Shown piece after piece: positions 1 through 7,863 of a stretch of 33,233 nt of DNA. The notes beneath the pieces were generated by a model. The model saw only the letters and a program-made list of their open reading frames with translations. It ran no database searches and was not told the DNA's origin. Within the stretch, counting starts at the first letter, position 1. Each line of letters begins with the position of its first letter. The DNA is taken from assembly GCA_947491545.1 (NCBI GenBank), contig CANLJX010000018.1, positions 1 through 33,233 on the forward strand, written 5' to 3'. Position numbers and translations under genes: made by a program. Origin of the DNA: Deltaproteobacteria bacterium (GTDB lineage Bacteria > Bdellovibrionota_C > UBA2361 > OMII01).

Positions 1-1
1 A

Positions 2-274
2 AAACGAGAGCTGCGCCACATAAGCCTCGATGCGCTACGAAGCGGGGCGAATAGCTCGGCTGCATCTGCTGAGGATGTCATGGCGAACCTTGCGGAAATT
101 GTAGTTTCGTACGGTGCTGCCACCGCGGCCGACTCGATGGGGCGGCTTGTGTACCTTCTGTCAGACCCCAACGTGCTAACTAAGGAAGGCGTGCAGTCCT
201 TCGTTTCAGCCCTGGTGCGTGAGGCCAATCGCTCTCAGCGCGCCAGTGGAAATCCAAACTTCCTAAGGGCCTAG
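2..274 (+). CDS. 3' end of an unknown protein (truncated by window edge)
   Basis: The frame is open from the left edge of the window to a TAG at 272-274. This is therefore most simply the C-terminal 90 residues of a longer gene, although an internal ATG at 80 could start a 64-residue protein. The visible peptide is alanine-rich, probably helical, and ends in the polar tail SGNPNFLRA. I recognise no domain. The next gene, a HelD-like helicase, starts 86 bases downstream on the same strand, so the two may be co-transcribed. The function is unknown. The open frame is certain, but whether it is coding is only likely. Confidence 0.5.
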   Translation, partial: KRELRHISLDALRSGANSSAASAEDVMANLAEIVVSYGAATAADSMGRLVYLLSDPNVLTKEGVQSFVSALVREANRSQRASGNPNFLRA

Positions 275-360
275 AGCCCTGAAATCCGGGGCTATCCGTC
301 ACTGATGTCAGAAGGTGGCGAACGTGCTAAAAACGGGGGCTTCCTGAGAGTACCCCTAAA

Positions 361-2454
361 ATGTCCCTAGACCAGAAAGAGCAAGAGAGCATACAAGCCG
401 AGGAGCGAGTGTTCCAAACGGTGCATGGCTCTATCTCAAGCCAAGTTGACAGAGCTCGGTCGCGGTTAGCGATAGAGAATCAGCGTGCTCGGGCCCTGAC
501 CGCCGAGATTATGGAGACTCGCCGGGTCGATGACAAGGCGCTGCTCGCCTCGGACGAAGCTGTTTCGCACGGCTTAAAAGACGCAAAGCGCGAAGAGGTT
601 GAGACTCTCAAGAAGCAGCTCGATAATCCGTACTTCGCGCGAATTGAGCTTGAAGAGGAGTCTCCAGCGGGAAGTCTTGCGACGATCGAGTACAAGCTCG
701 GCTTTTCCGCCAATACAGAGTGCCGAATTATCGACTGGCGAAGAGCGCCGATCTCAAAGCTCTACTACGAGTACAAAGAGGGAGAAGAGTACTGCGAGGA
801 GATCCTTGGACGGGAGCGAAATGGCCGGGTCCGTACCCGGAACCGGATCGATGCCAAAGGCGGCAGGCTGGTGGGCATTGAGAACCGCTTTGGGAGCTTC
901 CGCTGGAACGCTGAGGACGGCGCGTGGGTTGCGGTCGGCGCCGGACGAGGTAGCAAGGGCTCTGATGGACAGCTCCCGGAGATTTTGTCTCTCATAACGG
1001 CCGAGCAGTTCCGGTCAATCACGGTTGATGCCAAGAACGCGGTGCTTATCCAAGGCATCGCAGGCTCAGGGAAAACTACTGTAGCTTTGCACCGCCTTGC
1101 ATGGCTCCTGCACAGCGACAACTCGCCGCTCAAGGCTGAGGAGGCGTGCGTGGTTGTCTTGAGTCCTGCCCTGCGTGCATACGTTGAGAATTCACTGCCC
1201 GCCGCAGGCTTAACTGGAGTTGGAGTGCGGACGTACCACGAGTGGGCGGCCAAGACATTCAAGGCGGCAGCGCGTGGCGAGGATGTGCGGATTGGGCGGG
1301 CCGCGACGGGGCAGCAGCCTCTCTCAGTTGCGCTCGTAAAGCGTTCTATAGAGATGCTCAAGGCGATCGACGTGCAGGTCCTGCCCCGCGCTGGAGAGCT
1401 GCCCAAGCTTGCGGATCTGCAGCGTGAACTGCTCCAGGTGCTCGCGGCTCTTGAGGGTCAAGGAACGCTTGCCCGTGACGCTGTGCGGCAGGCGCGAGAG
1501 CTTACCGAGAGAGACTTTGCTGACGGAATACTCGACTGGAACGACGATGCACTGCTGCTCCGAATCTTTCAGCGAATGACGGGCGGTGTGGCAACCGTGA
1601 GCGGGAAGGTCGGAAAGCTAGGGCACGTCGTAGTGGATGAGGTTCAGGACCTCTCCCCGGTGGAGCTGGCGACCCTGATTGACGCTGTCACGGACCGCAG
1701 CTCGCTTACCTTAGTAGGGGACGTTTCTCAGAACCTTGACCGCGCGCAGTCATTCCCGGGCTGGGACCAGCTCCGGCGCCACTGGAACTTCGCAGAGGAG
1801 ATGTCTCACTACGTGTCGCTTGAGGTGAGCCACCGCTCGACGCTCCCGATTATGCGTCTTGCGGATTACATCCAGCGCCGAGACCTGGTCAAATCCGGCC
1901 GTCCAGGCCGCACTCCGATCTGGTTCAAGTGCCGCAACGAGGCTCAAGGGATCGAGCACGTGCTGCAGTGGCTCACCAAGGCAGGAGAGCTCTACCCGAA
2001 TAGAATCGCGTGCGTTATCTGCGCTACCCCGCAAGATGCCAAGTTCGCCCACAAGATGCTGCAGCCGACGTTCGGTGCCCGAGTGCGCCTCGGCGACGAG
2101 TTCTCGTTCTCATTCGAAGAGGGAATACTCGTCACCGATGTTAGGCAGGCGAAGGGGCTTGAGTTCTTTTCGGTGCTACTCTGGAACCCATCTGCCCGCT
2201 CGTATCCGGCGGGAGGACTTGAACAGAATCTGCTGTACGTTGCCGTCACTCGCGCCGAAGAGAACCTGTGTATCGTTACTTGGAACAGGCCATCTCCGGC
2301 CCTGCCTGAATTTGGTGCCTCGCCCCTCATTCGCGCGCGTGATGTCTCTGCCGTGGAGGATGGTGACGAGCAAGAGAGTACAGTCGATCATCCGCTGCTC
2401 TCCGCGAATCCCTGGGCTCGATTCGGCAAGGGAGACGGCGAGCGGAATGGGTAG
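361..2454 (+). CDS. HelD-like superfamily I helicase/ATPase (UvrD/Rep family)
   Basis: This 697-residue protein resembles HelD (DNA helicase IV-like), a superfamily I motor that in Firmicutes and Actinobacteria binds RNA polymerase and recycles stalled complexes. Residues 1-110 are charged and probably coiled-coil. The HelD-style segment CRIIDWRRAPISKLYYEY follows near residue 125. Walker A is GIAGSGKTT at 232-240, Walker B is VVVDEVQDLS near 423, motif III is LVGDVSQNL near 454, and the C-terminal motif LLYVAVTRAEENL lies near 625. All ATPase motifs look intact. The ATG start is used because no better start with a ribosome site is visible; the upstream site is weak. The superfamily call is firm. 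The RNA polymerase-recycling role is inferred from the family, and a DNA repair helicase remains possible. Confidence 0.88.
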   Translation: MSLDQKEQESIQAEERVFQTVHGSISSQVDRARSRLAIENQRARALTAEIMETRRVDDKALLASDEAVSHGLKDAKREEVETLKKQLDNPYFARIELEEESPAGSLATIEYKLGFSANTECRIIDWRRAPISKLYYEYKEGEEYCEEILGRERNGRVRTRNRIDAKGGRLVGIENRFGSFRWNAEDGAWVAVGAGRGSKGSDGQLPEILSLITAEQFRSITVDAKNAVLIQGIAGSGKTTVALHRLAWLLHSDNSPLKAEEACVVVLSPALRAYVENSLPAAGLTGVGVRTYHEWAAKTFKAAARGEDVRIGRAATGQQPLSVALVKRSIEMLKAIDVQVLPRAGELPKLADLQRELLQVLAALEGQGTLARDAVRQARELTERDFADGILDWNDDALLLRIFQRMTGGVATVSGKVGKLGHVVVDEVQDLSPVELATLIDAVTDRSSLTLVGDVSQNLDRAQSFPGWDQLRRHWNFAEEMSHYVSLEVSHRSTLPIMRLADYIQRRDLVKSGRPGRTPIWFKCRNEAQGIEHVLQWLTKAGELYPNRIACVICATPQDAKFAHKMLQPTFGARVRLGDEFSFSFEEGILVTDVRQAKGLEFFSVLLWNPSARSYPAGGLEQNLLYVAVTRAEENLCIVTWNRPSPALPEFGASPLIRARDVSAVEDGDEQESTVDHPLLSANPWARFGKGDGERNG

Positions 2455-2962
2455 GTGAGGGCGCCTCCCTGCCCCAAAAAAGTCCATTGTCTGCCCCAAA
2501 GTTGTGTCGCCGTTGTCGGTGCGCTCATAAGCGAAGGGGCTGTCGCCAACGGCAGAGCAGCCAGGTAAAAAATCATCCGCTCGGATGACGGCAATCACGA
2601 AGAGCTCGACGTAGAATCGAGTGGGTGATAAGGAACGCAGAGGCAGGGCAAATTTCTGCCTTGGAATACACATCACGCCTCTTCCACATGAACGAGCGCG
2701 TGCCTGTTCATGATTGAGGACATGGAAAAGTTGCGCGGATAATGAGCACAAACAGTGCGGCGAGGGCAGAGAGAGGAGCCTCACCTTCTCCTATCCCTCG
2801 CTGTTCTCGCCGCTCTCTTTGTTCAAATATCCCCACGGGCACATTGACGTCGGCATGATACCCGGCAGCCCTGTCGATTTCACGAAGAGCCACAGTAAAG
2901 ACGTATCAACGCAAGAGGCTGGCACCGCCAGAGCGCCTCTCGGGGGCTAGCGCCTGCCATGA
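2455..2962. other. Gene-free stretch with small inverted repeats
   Basis: I see no convincing gene in these 508 bases; the short frames lack ribosome sites and recognisable motifs. Three small structures are visible. TGCCCCAAA occurs twice within 35 bases near 2468-2503. AGGCAG at 2641-2646 pairs with CTGCCT at 2656-2661. CATGAAC at 2687-2693 pairs with GTTCATG at 2706-2712. None has a T-tract that would make it a clear terminator. The stretch may hold the promoter of the SYLF gene downstream. Confidence 0.4.
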
Positions 2963-3037
2963 GTGATGAGCCCCGCAGTCCTACAGCATAAGACGGCTCA
3001 CGCCGTCCGGCAGCGCATTCTAGTAACTTCGAGCTGC

Positions 3038-3589
3038 ATGCTTCGTCTAGGCCTCAGATACGTAATCCTCGTGTTGCTCCCGCTGCTAGCCGTGGTTCGT
3101 GATGGGGCAGCTGACTCTGCCCAGGAGCTGCGCCGAAAAGCCGGGCGAGCGCTCAACCAGCTATACGCTTCGACTCCAGCGGCGAAAGCTATCGGGAATC
3201 ACTCTGCGGGAGTGCTCGTTTTTCCCGAGATATACAAAGGGGGATTTCTGGTGGGGGCTCAGTATGGCGAGGGGGTGCTCTTTCGCCGAGGCGCTGTGGC
3301 GGGATACTACCGCTCTACCGCGGGCTCGTTTGGCCTTCAGGCGGGTGCCCAGAAATTCGGTTACGCACTCTTCTTCGTCTCAGAGAAGGATCTGACGTAC
3401 CTTGACCGCTCTGCAGGCTGGGAGCTGGGGGTTGGCCCCAGCATCACGGTCGTTGACCAAGGGGTAGCGCGTTCTCTGTCGACGACAACCCTTCAGGACG
3501 GGATGTATGCGTTCTTCTTTGAACAGAAGGGGCTTATGGCGGGCGTCTCCCTCCAGGGCACAAAAGTAACCCGCATCCATCCGCGCTGA
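3038..3589 (+). CDS. SYLF-domain lipid-binding protein, secreted
   Basis: The product is a SYLF (DUF500/Ysc84-like) protein. In this family a small beta-rich domain binds phosphoinositides in eukaryotes; bacterial members are mostly exported and uncharacterised. The domain covers most of the mature protein: the pattern GVLVFPEIYKGGFLVGAQYG is followed by GVLFRRG, a YY-STAGSFGLQAGAQ segment, and the closing ALFF...GWELGVG and LSTTTLQDGMYAFF...LMAG segments. With the ATG at 3038 the protein has 183 residues and begins with a basic, hydrophobic signal-peptide-like segment (MLRLGLRYVILVLLPLLAVV). A GTG at 2963 would add 25 residues ahead of that signal, so I prefer the later start. The next gene, for a membrane protein, begins five bases after the stop, which indicates an operon. 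Confidence 0.85.
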   Translation: MLRLGLRYVILVLLPLLAVVRDGAADSAQELRRKAGRALNQLYASTPAAKAIGNHSAGVLVFPEIYKGGFLVGAQYGEGVLFRRGAVAGYYRSTAGSFGLQAGAQKFGYALFFVSEKDLTYLDRSAGWELGVGPSITVVDQGVARSLSTTTLQDGMYAFFFEQKGLMAGVSLQGTKVTRIHPR

Positions 3590-3594
3590 AGGCG

Positions 3595-4404
3595 ATGGCG
3601 AGTGACCCTTTCGACTATTTCTTCGATGTCATCCCACTGTGGGCGCTCTTTCTCCTCACTGTGGGATTGATTGCAGCAGCGCTTGAGGGAGGGTTCCAGG
3701 CCGGAAGTGCACGAAGGGGCTGTCGTGGTGATGAGCGAGAGAGTTTCGTTACCGCGATCGTGAGCGCGACCTTGGCGCTTCTTGGCTTTCTGCTTGCCAT
3801 GACGTTTAGCATAGCCGTGTCCCGCTTTGACGCTCGCCGCCATGCATTTCTGCGGGAGGTGAATGCGCTGGGGACTGCCTACCTCCGGGTCGACCTCCTG
3901 CCGGAGGCGCAGCGGGCGCAAGCGCGAGTCAGGCTGAAGGAGTACGTGGATGTTCGCCTGAGGGTTGTGGACGAGGGGCTCGTATCACAAGGGATTAAGC
4001 GTTCTGAAGAGCTGCATCGGGAGCTGTGGGTAATCGCCATGGAAGCCTCCCGTGAGGCGCAAAATCCGGTTGTGGTGGCGCTCTTTATCCAAGCGCTCAA
4101 TGAGGTAATTGACCTGCATGCCGAGCGAATTGTGGCGGCATTTCAGTCGAGACTTCCCGCGGCCATATGGGTCACGCTTTATTTCGTTGCTGCCGTTGGC
4201 ATGGCGGAGCTCGGCTATCAAGCCGCCTTGGCTGGCTCGGCCCGCTCTCCAACGGTATTGGGGCTCATACTCTCGTTCGCTGCGGTATTGTGGCTCGTGG
4301 CGAGCCTCGACCGCGCAAGAGAAGGACCGCTGCGGATTAGCCAGCAGGCGATGAGGGACCTGCAGGCGACGATGGCTTCTGGCCTGCGGCGCACGTTGCC
4401 CTGA
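3595..4404 (+). CDS. DUF4239 (bestrophin-like) integral membrane protein
   Basis: This 269-residue protein has four hydrophobic segments: about residues 13-33, 60-80, 180-203 and 212-235. Between the second and third lies the family's characteristic cytoplasmic stretch, with R-D-RR--FL-EVNALGTAYLRVDLLP followed by a long helix. That stretch (new N-A-xGTAxLR-DLLP) marks the bestrophin-like DUF4239 family. Members are inner-membrane proteins of unproven function, sometimes proposed to be anion channels. The gene starts five bases after the SYLF gene, so the two are probably translated from one message. The family assignment is good; no transport function can be read from the sequence. Confidence 0.78.
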   Translation: MASDPFDYFFDVIPLWALFLLTVGLIAAALEGGFQAGSARRGCRGDERESFVTAIVSATLALLGFLLAMTFSIAVSRFDARRHAFLREVNALGTAYLRVDLLPEAQRAQARVRLKEYVDVRLRVVDEGLVSQGIKRSEELHRELWVIAMEASREAQNPVVVALFIQALNEVIDLHAERIVAAFQSRLPAAIWVTLYFVAAVGMAELGYQAALAGSARSPTVLGLILSFAAVLWLVASLDRAREGPLRISQQAMRDLQATMASGLRRTLP

Positions 4405-4412
4405 CTCTTCGG

Positions 4413-4440
4413 CAGACCCACCGGATTATATCAGGGTCTG
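4413..4440. terminator. Hairpin after the DUF4239 gene, possible terminator
   Basis: CAGACCC (4413-4419) and GGGTCTG (4434-4440) form a seven-base-pair stem nine bases after the stop codon. No T-tract follows, so it is at best a weak or Rho-assisted terminator. Confidence 0.3.
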
Positions 4441-4602
4441 TGGCTGAAGCGATGGGGGAGAGTCACGAACTGATGTTAGGCAGTTTGGCGACCTTGCCTA
4501 GCGGCTCTTGAAAGCCTTGGGTCAGGGGCGGCTAAGCCCACCGAGTCGCACTGGGCCTGCGCGATTTGCTGCGGCCTTTGTTCCGGAACGCGAGCCGCAG
4601 CT

Positions 4603-5469
4603 CTACGAGGCACGAGGCAGCCCTGGTCGCTGTGGCCGCTCATGTCTTATCGCGATTTGCAGAACTTTTTGGTGGTCGTTCAGCACTGACGCCTGGGGCT
4701 CGACACCGGGAAAAGCTTCCAGGTGCATCTCCTTAAACTTTTCCGCCGATGTTTTTACGATATTTGCAAGGGCAGACCAGGCTACTGATCGTTGTGCTGC
4801 AGCAAATTCGCACAGCTTGTTGTAGGAGAATGCGGAATGGAAAACTCCAGAGCCCGCTGCTGACCAGAACTTGGCAGACGGCTGTTTCTCCCAGTAAGCC
4901 CTCTGCGCGGAGGTGTCGAGTTTTCCGTCTAGGATATTACAGGGTACAATCTGCTCCTCGGTTTGGCGAAGGAAATCGACGAGGTAGCCGCGAATGATGC
5001 TGCGGATTGCCGGAAGATGGGGATTCGACATGCGCTCCTCAGCCGCCGGTTGTTTCTCGAATTCTCCTGGCCCAGGGTTGCGATCACCCCTTGGCGCGTT
5101 GTGGAGGGAGTCTGCGGTTAAAGCCGCAAGAAAGCTCGCTCGCTCAATCTGTTGTTGAGGCGTCAGCTTCTCTTTTTTAGCGGATGCGTCTTCTTGCAGC
5201 GACGAGGCCTGGCCGGATTGTTCTTGGCTTTTCGCGGTGTCTACAGCAGCCCCCCTTGCGGCAGCGAGCCGATTTTTCGCCGTCTCATGCAGAGACTCTA
5301 TCACTCGCTCGGTTACCTTGTTCAGGAAGGGTTCGATCGGACAAGCGAGTTTCTCCGGGATTCTGAGCTTCAGAGTGTCGCTCCAGCTGCCAGCGCTCGC
5401 GGGCTCCGGTCGAGTGGAACTCGCAGGCTCCGGTCGAGTGGAATTGGACGGTTTTGAGGAAACACGCAT
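4603..5469 (-). CDS. Unknown protein, polar and helix-rich
   Basis: I do not recognise this protein. From the ATG at 5469 it has 288 residues. The frame extends to 5730, but that start would overlap the divergent HEAT-repeat gene and would add a low-complexity segment unlike a protein start, so the internal start is preferred. The N-terminus holds two copies of STRPEPAS encoded by a tandem 24-base repeat. Residues 40-140 are Ala/Gln/Glu-rich and probably coiled-coil. A more globular C-terminal half includes IIRGYLVDFLRQTEEQIVP and FWSAAGSGVFHSAFSYNKLCEF. There is no signal peptide or membrane segment, so it is probably cytoplasmic. It stands alone on its strand. The coding call rests on frame length and sensible composition. 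Confidence 0.6.
   Translation of the reverse strand: MRVSSKPSNSTRPEPASSTRPEPASAGSWSDTLKLRIPEKLACPIEPFLNKVTERVIESLHETAKNRLAAARGAAVDTAKSQEQSGQASSLQEDASAKKEKLTPQQQIERASFLAALTADSLHNAPRGDRNPGPGEFEKQPAAEERMSNPHLPAIRSIIRGYLVDFLRQTEEQIVPCNILDGKLDTSAQRAYWEKQPSAKFWSAAGSGVFHSAFSYNKLCEFAAAQRSVAWSALANIVKTSAEKFKEMHLEAFPGVEPQASVLNDHQKVLQIAIRHERPQRPGLPRAS
5403..5444 (-). repeat. Tandem 24-base repeat encoding STRPEPAS
   Basis: Two adjacent units, starting at 5403 and 5427, share GCTCCGGTCGAGTGGAA. They encode two STRPEPAS motifs near the N-terminus of the unknown minus-strand protein. Only about 18 bases of the second unit are kept. Confidence 0.75.
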
Positions 5470-5645
5470 AGTCGACCGGTATGGGCATCTCTTGACGGTA
5501 TGTGCGGTAAGGAGGGCCCCGCTGCGGCATTTCCAGAGAACAAGGGCGTTATTCTGGTCATGATCTGTCGCCTTCGATCTGGTCGGAGGCGTGAGCGAGA
5601 CGGGAATGATGACAAAAAAGCTCCGTTTCGGAAAGTAATGTAACG

Positions 5646-5658
5646 AGTTCGTCGAACT
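5646..5658. promoter_or_regulatory. Perfect 13-base palindrome between divergent genes
   Basis: AGTTCGTCGAACT is a perfect odd-centred palindrome. It lies just ahead of the HEAT-repeat gene and inside the divergent interval with the unknown gene that starts at 5469. Its position suits an operator, but I recognise no known repressor site. Confidence 0.25.
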
Positions 5659-5665
5659 TTCAGTT

Positions 5666-6022
5666 ATGGGAGGTCTCCGCCTACATTCAGCCTTGTGGCA
5701 CACTGTCTCAATGCTCGGCCTGTCCATCATCTCGGTGTTTGGCTCGGCATGCTGCGACGAGAAAGCGCTGCCCCATGCGTTTGAGCGTCTTCAGAGCGAG
5801 AGCGCCAGCGAGAGGAACAAAGCGCTCCACATACTCGGCCGCTGTGGGGGGCGAGCGGAACGTGCGGTGCCCCGCATAGCACAGCTCATGTACGATAAGA
5901 ACGTCGGTGTTGCTAGCTCGGCTGCCTATGCCCTGCGGCGCATAGACACCCCCTCTGCACGAGCTGCCTTAAAGACAGCGGAGGAGGCTCGCGCAAGGCG
6001 GACTACAACCTCAGCAAGATGA
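5666..6022 (+). CDS. Small HEAT-repeat protein, probably exported
   Basis: This 118-residue protein has a hydrophobic N-terminal segment (HTVSMLGLSIISVFGSACC), then two helical-hairpin units of the HEAT/PBS-lyase type: LQSESASERNKALHILGRCG and VPRIAQLMYDKNVGVASSAAYALRRI. HEAT repeats are protein-interaction scaffolds. The region around GSACC could be a signal-peptide end, but position -3 is glycine, so it is a poor lipobox. A later ATG at 5711 would start directly at the hydrophobic segment. The 3' end overlaps the convergent cold-shock/DUF1294 gene by 20 bases. The partner protein is unknown. Confidence 0.65.
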   Translation: MGGLRLHSALWHTVSMLGLSIISVFGSACCDEKALPHAFERLQSESASERNKALHILGRCGGRAERAVPRIAQLMYDKNVGVASSAAYALRRIDTPSARAALKTAEEARARRTTTSAR

Positions 6023-6611
6023 TGTCGAGAGATGTTTGGCTAAAAAAAGCTGGCTTGTAGCGGTAGAGCAGAATCAGCTGCGCGACCATCAGGGCGAAAA
6101 GAGCGAACCGGCCCGCATCCGTGCGGAACTTCGTGAGCACCAAGTACGAGGCTACCAGGGCACTCAAAGCCCCGCCGCAGGCGGCTACAAAGAAGAGAGA
6201 GGCCTCCAGCGGCTTTGTCTCGTACGTCATCGGTTGCCGAGCCAGGATGATGCTGAGGAGGAACGCGACAAAGTTAACAGAGATCACGTAGGCGTGGATG
6301 AAGGGGTACCCAACAGTAAACCGTAGGCCATACATCCCGATTGCTACGAGAAGCGGAGCAGCCACTAGCCAGAGCCACTCTCCAGGTCGGAAGAACTTAC
6401 GCCTGACTAAACGGATGTTAACCGCAACTACACCGCTTGCGGTCTGAACCACATCGAACATCACGTTCCGTCCGATCAGGGAGCCGATGTCGGCGGGCTT
6501 GTTCGTGAAGTCCGCCTCAGCGAATAGCACCGCCTGTGGGGTATCCTCTATGCGTATGACGCCGGTCCGACGGGTCTGATCGTGTGTGATTACTTGGCCT
6601 ATGAGGGACAT
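6003..6611 (-). CDS. Cold-shock-domain plus DUF1294 membrane protein
   Basis: From the ATG at 6611 the protein has 202 residues. Residues 1-65 (MSLIGQVITHDQTRRTGVIR onward, with VLFAEADF and NVMFDVV) follow the cold-shock beta-barrel pattern, although the aromatic RNA-binding residues are only partly kept. Four membrane segments follow. The last three (YVISVNFVAFLLSIILA, then ASLFFVAACGGALSALVASY, then FALFALMVAQLILLY) match DUF1294. CSD-DUF1294 fusions are a known, uncharacterised bacterial family. The frame extends upstream to 6701, but the cold-shock domain begins exactly at the 6611 start. The 3' end overlaps the convergent HEAT-repeat gene by 20 bases. Confidence 0.72.
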   Translation of the reverse strand: MSLIGQVITHDQTRRTGVIRIEDTPQAVLFAEADFTNKPADIGSLIGRNVMFDVVQTASGVVAVNIRLVRRKFFRPGEWLWLVAAPLLVAIGMYGLRFTVGYPFIHAYVISVNFVAFLLSIILARQPMTYETKPLEASLFFVAACGGALSALVASYLVLTKFRTDAGRFALFALMVAQLILLYRYKPAFFSQTSLDIILLRL

Positions 6612-6771
6612 GGTGACGAAGGCTCTCGTGTGCTCGGTATGAGGCTGCCGGTATACTACCCACTGATGACCGGTTAGCAAGGGGGCAGTCCGCTTCGCCA
6701 TAAGGGATTTTTCCGCGTTGCAGCCGGTACTTAGCCAGCACCGCGCCCAGCACCTTTTCTCTTTTTAAGGG

Positions 6772-6800
6772 TTGGAAAGAGCCAGTTTCGTGCTTACATT
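6772..6800 (+). promoter_or_regulatory. Sigma-70-like promoter for dnaJ-clpB
   Basis: TTGGAA at 6772-6777 and TACATT at 6795-6800 are separated by exactly 17 bases and lie 38 bases before the dnaJ-like start. Each hexamer matches four of six consensus bases. I see neither a clear heat-shock sigma-32 promoter nor a CIRCE operator in this interval. Confidence 0.45.
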
Positions 6801-6838
6801 CCTCAGAAGCTCATCTATCCAATCAGACAGGAACCAGC

Positions 6839-7792
6839 GTGAAATTTAGGGACTACTACGAGGTATTGGGGGTCGACCGGGGCGCCTCAGCAGAAGAGGT
6901 GCAGAAGGCGTATCGGAAGCTCGCCCGCAAGTATCACCCCGACCTCAATAAGACCAAAGAGGCTGAGGATCGCTTCAAGGAGATCAACGAGGCGAATGAG
7001 GTACTCTCGGACCCGCAGAAACGGCAGCGTTACGATGCGCTTGGTGCCAACTGGAAGCAGGGGCAGGACTTTCAGCCCCCTCCTGACTGGGACCAGGATG
7101 GCGGGTCGTTTCAGTGGCGCTTCGACGGCGGCAACGCCGGAGGCATGGAGGGCTTTAGCGACTTCTTTTCAGCGATCTTCGGCGCTAGCGGTGGAGCCTC
7201 GCCGTTCGGCGCAGAAGCTGGCTTCGGTGGCGGATACGCCGGTGCTCGCGGGGCGCGTGGATCGCGAAGGCGAGCGGCGCCTGCTCAGGAGGCGCAGCTT
7301 GACGTCTCGGTCGAGGATGCTTTCAACGGTGTCTCGCGCACCATTCAGCTACAGGATGCCTCCGGGAGAGCGAGGACGATCAACCTTAAGATTCCGGCGG
7401 GTACCGCTGATGGAAGCACGATGCGGTTGCCTGGAAAGGACGGCGAGGGCGACCTTTTCCTGAAGGTCAAGCTGCAGCCCCATCCGCGCTACTCGGTTTC
7501 AGAGAGCGACCTGACCGTGCGGCTGCCTATCTCTCCCTGGGAGGCAGCTCTCGGCTCAAAGGCAGACCTTGTTTTGCCTGATGGAACAATCAAGCTCTCT
7601 ATCCCTGCGGGCTCACAGAGCGGCGGCAAGCTTCGGCTGCGCGGGCGCGGTTTTCCCCTCAAGCAGGGCGGGAAAGGTGACGTCCTTGTGGAACTGAAGA
7701 TCGTTGTGCCAACGAAGCTCTCGGAGGAAGAGAAGTCGCTCTTTGAGCAGCTAGCCAGAACCTCCCGCTTCAATCCACGCGGCAACGCGTAG
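6839..7792 (+). CDS. DnaJ-family co-chaperone, CbpA-like (no zinc finger)
   Basis: This 317-residue J-domain protein would stimulate Hsp70 (DnaK) ATPase activity and deliver unfolded clients. The J-domain occupies residues 1-70 with the essential HPD at 33-35. A Gly/Phe-rich linker spans about 90-145 ([21 protein letters not shown]), and two C-terminal beta-domains follow ([20 protein letters not shown] onward). The zinc-finger cysteines of classical DnaJ are absent, which makes it a class B, CbpA-like protein of usual length. The start is GTG, supported by AGGA six to seven bases upstream. clpB begins 71 bases after the stop, and pairing a J-protein with ClpB agrees with joint action in disaggregation. 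Confidence 0.93.
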   Translation: MKFRDYYEVLGVDRGASAEEVQKAYRKLARKYHPDLNKTKEAEDRFKEINEANEVLSDPQKRQRYDALGANWKQGQDFQPPPDWDQDGGSFQWRFDGGNAGGMEGFSDFFSAIFGASGGASPFGAEAGFGGGYAGARGARGSRRRAAPAQEAQLDVSVEDAFNGVSRTIQLQDASGRARTINLKIPAGTADGSTMRLPGKDGEGDLFLKVKLQPHPRYSVSESDLTVRLPISPWEAALGSKADLVLPDGTIKLSIPAGSQSGGKLRLRGRGFPLKQGGKGDVLVELKIVVPTKLSEEEKSLFEQLARTSRFNPRGNA

Positions 7793-7863
7793 AAAGGGCT
7801 CGCATTGTCGCGGCCTGATGGTTACTTCACTCTGAAGGGATTTGTACTAGAGGAAACTGCATA

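Noticed and set aside
2714-2950. 78-codon plus-strand frame between the helicase and SYLF genes.
   Set aside because: It has no recognisable motif, ribosome site or conserved-looking composition.
5470-5730. Longer N-terminus of the unknown minus-strand gene (start at 5730).
   Set aside because: It would overlap the divergent HEAT-repeat gene and adds a composition unlike a protein start; the ATG at 5469 avoids both.
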